Source: an uncultured Clostridia bacterium
GTDB taxonomy: Bacteria; Bacillota; Clostridia; Oscillospirales; CAG-272
NCBI GenBank assembly: GCA_937884385.1
Contig: CALGCW010000183.1
Location: 1 to 27,445 of the forward strand
Direction: 5' to 3'
Length of the DNA stretch: 27,445 bases
Below the pieces are notes generated by a model. The model did no database searches. It was given only the letters and a program-made list of their open reading frames with translations, and was not told the DNA's origin. Of this stretch, positions 1-8,139 are shown piece after piece. Position numbers and translations under genes: made by a program. Positions within the stretch are counted from its first letter, which is position 1. Each line of letters opens with the position of its first letter.

Positions 1-1583
1 CTGTAAAGCGCGGTGAGCTTGACGAGAGCCTTATTGATAGGACGGTAGAGCGAATTCTCCGAGCTGTTGAAAGAAGTAGGGCTATTAAGCCTTGCGAGGT
101 TGATTTCGATGCGCACCACGGTCTTGCAAGAGAAATTGCTACAGAGGGTGCAGTCCTTATGAAGAATGACGACAGCATTCTTCCTTTGGATGAGAAAGAT
201 ACGGTTCTTATAGGGTATATGGCGGAGAACATCCGCTATCAGGGCAGCGGAAGCAGCCATATCAATCCAACTAAAATTACTAATCTCACGGATGCTATGC
301 CGAGGGCGCTTTATTTCTCCTGCGCTGATGCTCACGGAAATGTTTCTCACGAGGAGATAGAAAAAGCGGCAAAAATGGCAAAGGAAAGAAAATTTGCGGT
401 AGTGGTTGTTGGACTTCCCGACAGCTATGAGTCGGAGGGGTTTGACCGCGATCATATGCGTCTGCCCGATGGATATGTATCCTTAGTTGAGGCGGTCGCG
501 AAGGTAAATTCAAATACGGTAGTGGTCCTTCTTGGCGGAAGCGTTATGGAATTGCCCTTTGCAGACAAAGTAAAGGCCATTCTTTATATGGGACTTCCGG
601 GACAAGCGGGTGGAGAGGCAATAGCCGATCTCCTCACCGGCAGAGCAAATCCATCGGGCAAGCTTACCGAGTCCTGGCCCATCAGCTATGATGACGTTAT
701 TTCAAAAGAGACCTTTGGTGTGCGTGACCCTGAATACAGGGAGAGCATTTACGTTGGCTACCGTTATTATGATAAAGCAAAAAAAGAAGTGCGTTATCCC
801 TTTGGTCACGGGCTTTCATATACCAAGTTTGCATACAAGAGCTTAACGGTAAACGGACGTGTGATTTCTCTTGAGGTGGAGAATACAGGAAATCTTGCAG
901 GTAAAGAGGTAGTACAGCTTTACATTGCTCCAAAAACCGAGGGCATTTTCCGCCCTGTAAGAGAGCTTCGCGGATTTGAAAAGGTTTCTATTTTACCGGG
1001 CGAGACAAAACAGGTAAGCTTTACACTTGATGACAGAAGCTTTGCACTTTGGAATGACGGATGGAAGATCCCGGGCGGTGAATATCAGATTGAAATTGGC
1101 AGCTCAAGCCGAGATATCCGTCTTAGTCAGACGGTAAACGTAGATGGGGAAAACCTATCTGAAGCTGAGTGGCAAAAGGGAAGCTGGTATGAAGATCCCG
1201 TTGGAGCCCCCACCCGTGAAGAATGGGAAAGGCTTATGGGAAGAACCATACCGCCGTCGGTAGAGCCTAAAAGGGGAAGCTTTACGATGGATAACACCTG
1301 TATGGAAATGAAGGATGGCTCGCTTATGATGAAAATACAGTATAAGGTGACAGAGGGCATTATCGCAAAAAGCTTTGGCGGTAAGCGTGATATGAGCGAT
1401 CCCGCATTTAAAATGATGATGGTCTGTGCAACCGATTGCCCTATGAGATCCGTAATTATCAGCAGCGGTGGTGCAATGAATGACTTTTTAGCTGAATTTA
1501 TGCTTCTTATGGCAAACGGATTATTTACAAGCGGCTTAAAGGGTCTGTTAACAGGGAAAAAGAATTCTATACTTCCAAAATAA
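1..1583 (+). CDS. Glycoside hydrolase family 3 beta-glycosidase, 3' part (5' end outside window)
   Basis: The frame is open from base 3, well before the first ATG at 159, and the codons before that ATG read as typical GH3 sequence (RAVERSRAI, then HHGLAREIATEGAVLMKND). The gene therefore begins upstream and the ATG at 159 is internal. The visible part is the GH3 C-terminal alpha/beta sandwich: the YESEGFDRD loop at about 426-449, which in this family carries the likely acid/base Glu, and the GLPGQAGGEAIADLLTG and NPSGKLTESWP blocks. A fibronectin-III-like domain follows (PFGHGLSYTKF, then LRGFEKV). The last ~110 residues form an extra, probably helical tail often seen in clostridial members. 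The N-terminal barrel with the nucleophile Asp is missing from the window. GH3 removes terminal beta-linked sugars, usually glucose or xylose; the substrate here is unknown. It is followed 15 bp later by a symporter gene in the same operon. Confidence 0.93.
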   Translation, partial: VKRGELDESLIDRTVERILRAVERSRAIKPCEVDFDAHHGLAREIATEGAVLMKNDDSILPLDEKDTVLIGYMAENIRYQGSGSSHINPTKITNLTDAMPRALYFSCADAHGNVSHEEIEKAAKMAKERKFAVVVVGLPDSYESEGFDRDHMRLPDGYVSLVEAVAKVNSNTVVVLLGGSVMELPFADKVKAILYMGLPGQAGGEAIADLLTGRANPSGKLTESWPISYDDVISKETFGVRDPEYRESIYVGYRYYDKAKKEVRYPFGHGLSYTKFAYKSLTVNGRVISLEVENTGNLAGKEVVQLYIAPKTEGIFRPVRELRGFEKVSILPGETKQVSFTLDDRSFALWNDGWKIPGGEYQIEIGSSSRDIRLSQTVNVDGENLSEAEWQKGSWYEDPVGAPTREEWERLMGRTIPPSVEPKRGSFTMDNTCMEMKDGSLMMKIQYKVTEGIIAKSFGGKRDMSDPAFKMMMVCATDCPMRSVIISSGGAMNDFLAEFMLLMANGLFTSGLKGLLTGKKNSILPK

Positions 1584-1598
1584 AAAGGAGAGATAAAA

Positions 1599-3152
1599 AT
1601 GAAATTACTTGACAAAAAAGCTTTTGATTCGAGAGTTAAGGGCGAAAAGGTAAGTGCGGGTGAAAAGTGGCTCGGATATCTCGTTGGTCCTGCAGGTGCG
1701 CTGCTGCTTAACGCGGTGCTTGCGACCTATCTTAACATTTACTATACCGACGTTCTTGATCTTACTCATATTTGGGGAGGCTTGTTCCTGACGATCTTCC
1801 CAATTATTTCTAAAATTATAGATGCATTTACAAACGTGATTATGGGATACATAATTGACAGAACGAGAACAAAGCAGGGAAAGGCTCGTCCCTGGATATT
1901 GCTCTCTGCGCCCCTCGTTGCGATATCGGGTGTGTTGCTCTTTACGGTTCCCGCGGCAAATGAGACAGTGCAGGTTATCTGGATCATGGTTTCATATAAC
2001 CTCTTCTATTCCTTTGCTTACACGATCTTTAATATGAGCCATAATCTTATGGTGCCGCTTTCCACAAGAAATACCACGGAGCGCGGCGGTCTTTCGGTAT
2101 TTAACCAGATCGCATCAATTATGATGAGTGGTATTCTTGTTGCGCTCATCTTCCCAATGGTAATTATGCCCATGCTTGGAGTAGATAAGGCAAAGTGGAT
2201 CGTTGTAATGAGCGCACTTTCTATTATCACACTTCCTCTTATTCTTCTTGAATATTATTTCACCAAGGAGAGAGTCACCGAGGAGACCGAGGGTGCAGAG
2301 GAGAAGAACGTTCCTTTCTTAACACAGCTTAAAATTGTTTTCTCGGATAAGTATTTTCTTATCGTTATCGCATACTTTTTCATCTATACCTTTGGAGTTT
2401 CCATGAAGAATCTCAGCCTTGTTTACTACTGCAACTGGGTTCTCGGCACATATAATGACGGAATTACGCAGATGCTTGTTTCCGTTATCGGCGGTGTTCC
2501 TATGGGCATCGGTATCTTCGCGGTTTGGCCTCTTGCAAAGAAATTTGGCAAGAGAAACGTGACTATGTGGGGATTTGTGCTTTATGCGATAGGTAGCCTT
2601 GTGTGCTGGCTCGTTCCAAACAATCTCGTTATCGTTCTTATCGGTCAGTTTATAAAGAACATTGGCGGTCTGCCTTGCGCTTACGTATTTATGGCACTTT
2701 TTGCTGATACTCTTGACCATATTGAGTGGAAGAGTGGCGTTCGTTGCGACGGTGTTGCTATGTCGGTCTACAACGTTATTGCATGCGCTCTTATCGGTAT
2801 CGTGACGGGTATATTTAACGGACTCCTCGGTGCTTCCGGTTACGTTGCTCCCAAATTTGACGAAATGGGAAATATTCTTACAGCGCAGCCCGATGCGGCA
2901 AAGGATTTTATTACCTTTGCTTTCGTTGGACTCGAGGTGTTTACGGGAATAATCCTTGCCGTTCTTCTCATCTTCTTCTCGGTTGAAAAGACCGTAACGA
3001 GAAAACAGGCGATAATCAAGGCTCGCCAAGGTGCGGAATACACTGAGGAGCTTCCTGCTCTTAACGAAAAGGATGAGGCTGCCTGGGAAAAGGAAAAGGT
3101 AGAGGGCGAGGCTTATTATCAGAAGATTAAAGCCGAGCTTACGGGGAAATAA
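1599..3152 (+). CDS. GPH-family (MelB-like) glycoside/sugar:cation symporter
   Basis: A 517-residue polytopic membrane protein with about 12 hydrophobic segments. The glycoside-pentoside-hexuronide family pattern is clear: KIIDAFTNVIMGYIIDRT in helix 2, followed by a cytoplasmic loop TKQGKARPWIL, and an RGGLS motif after helix 5. The C-terminal ~60 residues are charged and probably cytoplasmic. The start is fixed by AAAAGGAGAG 7 bp before ATG. Family members take up glycosides or sugars with Na+ or H+. Its place between GH3 and GH78 genes suggests import of oligosaccharides or rhamnosides that those enzymes split inside the cell. Odd: of the two helix-2 Asp residues of E. coli MelB (D55, D59), the first is kept (D75) but the second aligns with Asn (N79), which may change cation coupling. 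The substrate is not evident from sequence. Confidence 0.9.
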   Translation: MKLLDKKAFDSRVKGEKVSAGEKWLGYLVGPAGALLLNAVLATYLNIYYTDVLDLTHIWGGLFLTIFPIISKIIDAFTNVIMGYIIDRTRTKQGKARPWILLSAPLVAISGVLLFTVPAANETVQVIWIMVSYNLFYSFAYTIFNMSHNLMVPLSTRNTTERGGLSVFNQIASIMMSGILVALIFPMVIMPMLGVDKAKWIVVMSALSIITLPLILLEYYFTKERVTEETEGAEEKNVPFLTQLKIVFSDKYFLIVIAYFFIYTFGVSMKNLSLVYYCNWVLGTYNDGITQMLVSVIGGVPMGIGIFAVWPLAKKFGKRNVTMWGFVLYAIGSLVCWLVPNNLVIVLIGQFIKNIGGLPCAYVFMALFADTLDHIEWKSGVRCDGVAMSVYNVIACALIGIVTGIFNGLLGASGYVAPKFDEMGNILTAQPDAAKDFITFAFVGLEVFTGIILAVLLIFFSVEKTVTRKQAIIKARQGAEYTEELPALNEKDEAAWEKEKVEGEAYYQKIKAELTGK

Positions 3153-3154
3153 AA

Positions 3155-5692
3155 ATGAAGGCTATTAGACTTAAAACAGAGTTTTTATACAATCCCATTG
3201 GTGTTGATTTTCAGAACCCGCTGCTGACCTGGAACTGTGAGGATGGAGTGAAGCAAACGGCTTATCGCATTGTGGCGGTAATAAACGGCTCTGTCGCTTG
3301 GGACAGCGGAAAGGTGGAATGCAGCTCGATGAGAGCCACCTATCCACATAAGCTTCACTCTCGTGAGAGAGTGGAATGGAGCATTACCTTATGGGATGAG
3401 AATGACCTTGAGGGTGAGCCGAGTGAAGCATTCTTTGAGATGGGGCTTCTTTGTCCTGAGGATTTCAAGGCAAAGTGGATCACGGGCAACTACAAGGTGA
3501 ATAAAAAGCAGAGATATCCCGTTGATTGCTTCAGAAAGCAATTTGCTGTATCCAAGGTCAAAAAAGCAAGACTATATGCCACCGCTTGCGGACTTTACGA
3601 GGCTCATATCAACGGAAAGCGAGTGGGCGATTTCGTTCTTGCTCCCGGTATCACCAACTATAAAAAGAGACTTCAATACCAGACCTATGACGTCACAGAC
3701 CTTTTATGTGATGGAGAGAACATTCTCACGGCTTCTCTTGCAGACGGGCTTTATCGTGGCTCCTGCGGCGCTTGGGGAATAAGAAACCAATACGGCACGG
3801 AGACGAAGCTCTGGATGCAGCTCGAGATTGAATGTGAAGATGGAGTAAGCTTTATTTACACCGATGAAAGCTTTGATTGGACAAACGGCGGCTCCATAAG
3901 ATTTGCGGACAATAAGGACGGCGAGATCGTCGATTCGAGGATCAAAATGCAGTATACCGGCAAGGCAAAGCTTACAAAATGCGCGGTTTTACCGTCAGCC
4001 TCCAACAACGTAAATTTGACCGAGCACGAAAGATTTAAGGGGAAAGTTATTATAAGCCCCTCGGGGAAGAAGATAATCGACTTTGGACAGAATATTGCGG
4101 GTTATATTGAATTTAACGTTAATGCAAAGGCAGGGGAGGAGCTTCATCTCAGATTTGGAGAGCTTATTGATAGGGACGGTGAGCTGACTCTGAAAAATAT
4201 ACAATGCACAAATTCTAAAATTACCACTCCTCTTCAAGAGGTACATTATACTGCTGATGACGGTGCAAATTACTATAAGACAAGATTTGCAATTTTCGGC
4301 TTCCAATACGTAGAGGTGGTTGGAAGTGTTGAATGGTCTGCAGAGGATTTCACTGCTATCGCGGTTTACTCCGATATGGAAGAAACGCTTGAATTTAGCT
4401 GCTCTCATCCGCTGATAAATAAGTTCGTGGAGAACACTCGTTGGGCGGCAAAGAACAACCACGCAGAGATACCGACAGACTGCCCCACAAGAGAGCGACA
4501 CGGCTGGACGGGGGATGCGCAGATATTCGCTTCAACAGCAGGATATCTCTTTGACTACACCGCATTCGCGAGAAAGTTTGTCAGAATGATGGGCGACGAT
4601 CAGAGCAAAAACGGAAAGATCAAACAGATCGTTCCGCCCGGTGGCACTGACTTTTATATGGCGCCTATGGACGGATGTGCAGGCTGGGCTGACGCAGAGA
4701 TAATTATTCCGTACAAAATGTGGAAGATGTGCGCAGATACGGGAATAGTCAGGGAAAACTACGAAAATATGAAAAAATATGCCGACTATACCGTGTGGAA
4801 GATTGGAAGGATCTATCCTACGTCCGAGATGACCGGTGTTGCGCTTAAAAATTCAAAAAATATACTCAACTACGGTCAGGCATACGGAGAGTGGGCAGAG
4901 CCCGATGACGTTAAGGCTATGCACTGGACGGACTTTATTTTAACAAAGCCAGAGGTCTCCACCGCATACGGCTCATACGTTCTCTCATTAATGGCAGAAG
5001 TATCCGAATATATGCACGATATTGAGGCGGCAGAAAAATACAGAGCCGCATCCGAAAAGCTGAAGATTGGTTATCAAGCCCTCAGAAAGACTAAAAAATA
5101 CCCCCTTGACACCGACAGGCAAGCGCAGCTTGTACGACCACTCTACTTTGACTTGCTTGACAAAGCGGATACCGAGTATGCAAAAGCAAGGCTTATCAAG
5201 GCGCTCGATAACTACGGCTGGCGAGTAGGCACGGGATTTCTTTCAACACCTTTGATTCTTTATGTGTTAGCGGAGATAAATATTGAATATGCATACAAGC
5301 TCCTTGAGAACGAGGAGATGCCCGGCTGGCTCTTTATGCCCAAAAATGGCGCTACCGCAATATGGGAAGCCTGGGAGGGAAATTCCACCGAAAACGGTGG
5401 AATAGCATCGCTCAATCACTACTCTAAGGGTGCTGTTTGTGAATGGCTGTTTGGTGAAATGTGCGGTATTCGTGTCGGCAACGAGAATGAATATATCATT
5501 GCTCCAAAGGTGGGCGGAAGCATTACTCACGCTTCTTGCGAATACAACGGTATTTACGGCAAGGTGGAGAGCGAATGGAGCCGAGTTGGAGATAAGGTGA
5601 ATTATCACATAACTGTTCCTGCGAACGTCACCGTTAAAGCTTTGTTGAGTGGCAGGGAGTATACTCTGTCTGCGGGAGACCATATTTTATAG
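3155..5692 (+). CDS. GH78 alpha-L-rhamnosidase
   Basis: The product has 845 residues and hydrolyses terminal alpha-L-rhamnose from glycans or glycosides. It has the usual GH78 layout: an N-terminal beta-sandwich region (from about residue 1, starting RLKTEFLYNPIGVD), a second sandwich domain with the lectin-like ATACGLYEAHINGKRVGD block, a catalytic (alpha/alpha)6 barrel and a C-terminal beta domain. Catalytic signatures are visible: DCPTRERHGWTGDAQ with E447 as probable general acid, and GATAIWEAWEG with E738 as probable general base. The first motif is one residue shorter than the common RDER form, a variant that still keeps the Glu. There is no signal peptide, so it should act in the cytoplasm on imported material. 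The start lies 2 bp after the symporter stop, with a GGGGA ribosome site overlapping that stop, indicating coupling. It is the last gene before a terminator. Confidence 0.95.
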   Translation: MKAIRLKTEFLYNPIGVDFQNPLLTWNCEDGVKQTAYRIVAVINGSVAWDSGKVECSSMRATYPHKLHSRERVEWSITLWDENDLEGEPSEAFFEMGLLCPEDFKAKWITGNYKVNKKQRYPVDCFRKQFAVSKVKKARLYATACGLYEAHINGKRVGDFVLAPGITNYKKRLQYQTYDVTDLLCDGENILTASLADGLYRGSCGAWGIRNQYGTETKLWMQLEIECEDGVSFIYTDESFDWTNGGSIRFADNKDGEIVDSRIKMQYTGKAKLTKCAVLPSASNNVNLTEHERFKGKVIISPSGKKIIDFGQNIAGYIEFNVNAKAGEELHLRFGELIDRDGELTLKNIQCTNSKITTPLQEVHYTADDGANYYKTRFAIFGFQYVEVVGSVEWSAEDFTAIAVYSDMEETLEFSCSHPLINKFVENTRWAAKNNHAEIPTDCPTRERHGWTGDAQIFASTAGYLFDYTAFARKFVRMMGDDQSKNGKIKQIVPPGGTDFYMAPMDGCAGWADAEIIIPYKMWKMCADTGIVRENYENMKKYADYTVWKIGRIYPTSEMTGVALKNSKNILNYGQAYGEWAEPDDVKAMHWTDFILTKPEVSTAYGSYVLSLMAEVSEYMHDIEAAEKYRAASEKLKIGYQALRKTKKYPLDTDRQAQLVRPLYFDLLDKADTEYAKARLIKALDNYGWRVGTGFLSTPLILYVLAEINIEYAYKLLENEEMPGWLFMPKNGATAIWEAWEGNSTENGGIASLNHYSKGAVCEWLFGEMCGIRVGNENEYIIAPKVGGSITHASCEYNGIYGKVESEWSRVGDKVNYHITVPANVTVKALLSGREYTLSAGDHIL

Positions 5693-5704
5693 TATAATTA
5701 AAAC

Positions 5705-5727
5705 GCAAGCTTTATTTTGAAGCTTGC
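5705..5727 (+). repeat. Short inverted repeat after GH78
   Basis: GCAAGCTT (5705-5712) pairs perfectly with AAGCTTGC (5720-5727) around a small T-rich loop. It lies 12 bp after the GH78 stop and just before the main terminator hairpin. On the + strand it is followed by A rather than T, so by itself it is not a classical terminator. It may protect the mRNA 3' end or act as a secondary stop. Confidence 0.5.
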
Positions 5728-5741
5728 AAAAAACAAAAATA

Positions 5742-5783
5742 AAAAATGACAAGTGTTTTCACTTGTCATTTTTGTATTTTTTG
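5742..5783. terminator. Bidirectional rho-independent terminator between GH78 and the AraC-type gene
   Basis: A perfect 14-bp stem (5742-5755 with 5760-5773) around a TTTT loop is followed on the + strand by GTATTTTTT. Read on the - strand it is followed by TTTTATTTTTGTTTTTT. It can therefore end both the GH3-symporter-GH78 operon and the convergent regulator gene. The regulator's TGA stop (complement of 5759-5761) lies at the loop/stem junction. Confidence 0.9.
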
Positions 5784-6709
5784 GGACTTGTGCCGTATTT
5801 TGCGTTGAATATGCGGTGAAAATAGCTTTTGTTTTCATATCCAACTGCGAGGGCGACCTCTTCGACCGAGAGAGAGCTGTTTTTTAGTAAAAATGCTGCC
5901 TGAGATAGCCTTTTTTCTTGTAGATGCTCAGTATAGGTCTTGCCCGTCCTGTTTTTAAATTCGTGGCTCAGCCAATAGAAATCATAATGCAAAAGGGCTG
6001 CCGCCTCTGTCAATGAGCCGCTTTTATAGTTGCCCTCGATGTATTGAAGGATATCCATTATCGCTCTGTCCTCTCGCGTTTCATAAACAAGCCTGTCGGT
6101 ATGGTTCAGTAGCTGCATAAAGAGAAGCCCCATCGTGATCTGATTGATGTTTCGCTTGTTTGAGGTGTTATTGATCAAGGTCCATATAAGGTTTTCGATA
6201 AGGTTTTGTACGGGGAGAACTTCTGCAACCTTGAAATGAAGGTATCCTTGGTATTCGCTGTCGAATAGGGAACTGATAAGGAAATTTTTGACGGGTGTTT
6301 CCTCTGCGCTGAGCATTTCGAGCGTTTTGTCAAAAAAAGCAGGTTGAATGATGAAATTGACCGCAATATCCTTTTCACCTGCGGGCAAAATCTCCTGTGT
6401 GGCGTTCTGTCCGAGAAAAAGCAGCTCGCCTTCCTTTAGTTTTGTTTGTTTTCCGTTAATAATATGTGTCGTTTCGCCCGAGCACATATATACAGCCTCA
6501 ATATAGTCGTGAGTGTGTTTTGGAAAGTGAACAAAACGCGTGTGCTTTCTGACGCGGATCAGCTTTCCGTCAACGAGGAGCTTTTTTGAACGGATAATAC
6601 TACCGCCGGTCGTGGTATATATGCTTTTATCAACGCCTTTTCCGTGTAATATTTCGCTTTCTTCTTCTGTAATTGGCATCAATTTATCCAATATTTCTTT
6701 TCTTATCAT
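5759..6709 (-). CDS. AraC-family transcriptional regulator, probable rhamnose-operon regulator
   Basis: The product has 316 residues: an N-terminal cupin-type sensing domain (RFVHFPKHTHDYIEAVYM, about residues 55-75) and a C-terminal AraC double helix-turn-helix ending VEEVALAVGYENKSYFHRIFNAKYGTSP-like, the strongly conserved second helix-turn-helix. The start was set at the ATG at 6709, not at the upstream in-frame ATG at 6781, because GAGGTGAT lies 6 bp before the former and because a sigma-A promoter at 6726-6754 lies between the two. It is divergent from rhaB, so it most likely senses L-rhamnose or a rhamnose glycoside and activates rhaBAD, and perhaps the GH78 operon; that role is inferred from position. 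It differs from the E. coli RhaR/RhaS pair in being a single regulator here. Confidence 0.93.
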   Translation of the reverse strand: MIRKEILDKLMPITEEESEILHGKGVDKSIYTTTGGSIIRSKKLLVDGKLIRVRKHTRFVHFPKHTHDYIEAVYMCSGETTHIINGKQTKLKEGELLFLGQNATQEILPAGEKDIAVNFIIQPAFFDKTLEMLSAEETPVKNFLISSLFDSEYQGYLHFKVAEVLPVQNLIENLIWTLINNTSNKRNINQITMGLLFMQLLNHTDRLVYETREDRAIMDILQYIEGNYKSGSLTEAAALLHYDFYWLSHEFKNRTGKTYTEHLQEKRLSQAAFLLKNSSLSVEEVALAVGYENKSYFHRIFNAKYGTSPKKYKNDK

Positions 6710-6725
6710 TCTATCACCTCGATTT

Positions 6726-6754
6726 ATTGTATCACAGGTGTGCGGAAAAATCAA
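6726..6754 (-). promoter_or_regulatory. Sigma-A-type promoter of the AraC-type regulator gene
   Basis: On the - strand TTGATT (6749-6754) and TACAAT (6726-6731) are separated by exactly 17 bp, each close to consensus. The -10 box lies 16 bp before the chosen ATG, leaving a short leader with the GAGGTGAT ribosome site. Confidence 0.75.
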
Positions 6755-6797
6755 TACAAATAAGGACACTTTTTTAAGCAAATGATGTTCTTTTATT

Positions 6798-6825
6798 TTG
6801 CATTTCCATGTGTTATTATTAAAAT
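6798..6825 (+). promoter_or_regulatory. Putative promoter of the rhaBAD operon
   Basis: TTGCAT (6798-6803) and TAAAAT (6820-6825) are 16 bp apart, about 27 bp before the rhaB TTG start. The -35 box is imperfect and the spacer short, which fits an activator-dependent promoter. Only about 43 bp separate it from the divergent regulator promoter, so one protein bound between them could affect both. Confidence 0.55.
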
Positions 6826-6851
6826 GAATAAAACTGAAGGGGGAATAAGAC

Positions 6852-8138
6852 TTGAAGTATTATTTAGCAATTGATATAGGAGCTTCCTCCGGCAGGCACA
6901 TAGTTGGCTGGCGCGAGGGGAAAGAAATATGCACAAAAGAGGTGTACCGCTTTCCCAACGGAGTGACAAAAGAGAATGGGCATCTCGTGTGGGATATAGA
7001 ATGTCTTTATTACAGCGTTCTTGCGGGTATTCGTGAGGCATTCAGGCTTTATCCAAGCATTGAAAGCCTTTCGATCGACACATGGGGCGTGGATTACGTT
7101 TTGCTTGACGGAGACGGGGAGATAATGCCTGTTTATGCATACCGTGATAGCAGAACCGAGGCAGTAATACCCAAGGTTCACGAAATTATACCGTTTTCGG
7201 AGCTTTATTCAAAAGTTGGTTGTCAGTTCCAACCGTTTAACGGCATTTATCAGCTATATGATGATAAATTGAAGGGCAGATTGGACGAAGCAACCGATAT
7301 GCTTATGATTCCCGAATATCTTATGTACAAGCTTTGCGGTGTAAAGGCAAGGGAATACACCAATGCTACCACAATGGGTATGGTAAACGGTGAGTTTGAT
7401 TTGGAGATAGCAGAAAGACTCGGTTATCCTTTGCACCTTTTCCCAAAGCTTTCGCAACCTAAAACAGTTTTGGGCGATTTGTTGCCCGAAATTCAGGAAA
7501 AGGTAGGCGGAAACTGCAAGGTGGTTCTTTGCGCTACACACGACACGGGCTCTGCTGTTGAGGGAATACCGATGACGGGCAATCATCCGTATATTTCCTC
7601 GGGTACTTGGTCGCTTTTGGGCGTGAAAACGCCTGCACCCATTACCGATGAGGGAAGTGAGAGGGCAAACTACTCGAACGAGGGCGGTGTAGGATATATT
7701 CGCTATCAAAAAAATATTATGGGTATGTGGCTCGTTAATGAATTGCAAAGAGAGCTTTGCCCAAATACGCCTTTTTCTGAGATAGTAAAAATGTCAGAGG
7801 AAAGCACTTGCGAGTCAATCGTGGATGCAAATGCGCAGGAGTTTTTAGCGCCCGAGAGTATGAAAGCGGCATTTGACAATGCAACGGATGGACTAAATAC
7901 TATAGGAGATTATTTCCGTTGTGCATACAAAAGCTTGGCATTGTCATATAAGCAGGCGATAGACGAGCTTGAAGCGAACACAGGAACAAAATATGAAAAA
8001 TTATACATTGTGGGCGGTGGAGCAAAGAATGAGTTTCTTAATCACTTGACTGAAGAGGCGACAGGTAAGAAGGTCATTGCTTTGCCAATTGAAGCAACCG
8101 CTTTGGGAAATCTTAAGATTCAAATGGAGGCAGATTGA
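6852..8138 (+). CDS. rhaB: L-rhamnulokinase (C-terminally short)
   Basis: Phosphorylates L-rhamnulose to L-rhamnulose 1-phosphate with ATP. It is a FGGY-type sugar kinase with the family's blocks: IDIGASSGRHIVG at the N-terminus, DTWGVDYVLLDGDG, YRDSRT, NATTMGMVNG, ATHDTGSAV with the likely catalytic Asp, SSGTWSLLGV, and YIVGGGAKNEFLNHLT. The start is a TTG: AAGGGGGAA lies 7 bp before it, an in-frame TAA (6846-6848) excludes anything upstream, and the conserved sequence begins at once. At 428 residues it is about 50-60 shorter than typical rhamnulokinases (E. coli 489). It stops right after IEATALGNL, where others continue with a helical tail. The final codons carry the ribosome site of rhaA. 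First gene of rhaB-rhaA-rhaD. Confidence 0.93.
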   Translation: MKYYLAIDIGASSGRHIVGWREGKEICTKEVYRFPNGVTKENGHLVWDIECLYYSVLAGIREAFRLYPSIESLSIDTWGVDYVLLDGDGEIMPVYAYRDSRTEAVIPKVHEIIPFSELYSKVGCQFQPFNGIYQLYDDKLKGRLDEATDMLMIPEYLMYKLCGVKAREYTNATTMGMVNGEFDLEIAERLGYPLHLFPKLSQPKTVLGDLLPEIQEKVGGNCKVVLCATHDTGSAVEGIPMTGNHPYISSGTWSLLGVKTPAPITDEGSERANYSNEGGVGYIRYQKNIMGMWLVNELQRELCPNTPFSEIVKMSEESTCESIVDANAQEFLAPESMKAAFDNATDGLNTIGDYFRCAYKSLALSYKQAIDELEANTGTKYEKLYIVGGGAKNEFLNHLTEEATGKKVIALPIEATALGNLKIQMEAD

Positions 8139-8139
8139 T

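Noticed and set aside
159..161. ATG at 159 as the start of the GH3 gene
   Set aside because: The frame is open back to base 3 and the preceding codons encode conserved GH3 sequence, so this Met is internal.
2319..3029. 236-codon open frame on the - strand inside the symporter gene
   Set aside because: It is antisense to a clear GPH symporter, with a low-complexity translation rich in Lys, Asn and His and no promoter or ribosome site.
6782..7041. Small - strand open frames over the rhaB start and the divergent promoter region
   Set aside because: They overlap the conserved N-terminus of rhaB and the regulatory region, have no ribosome site, and resemble no protein I know.
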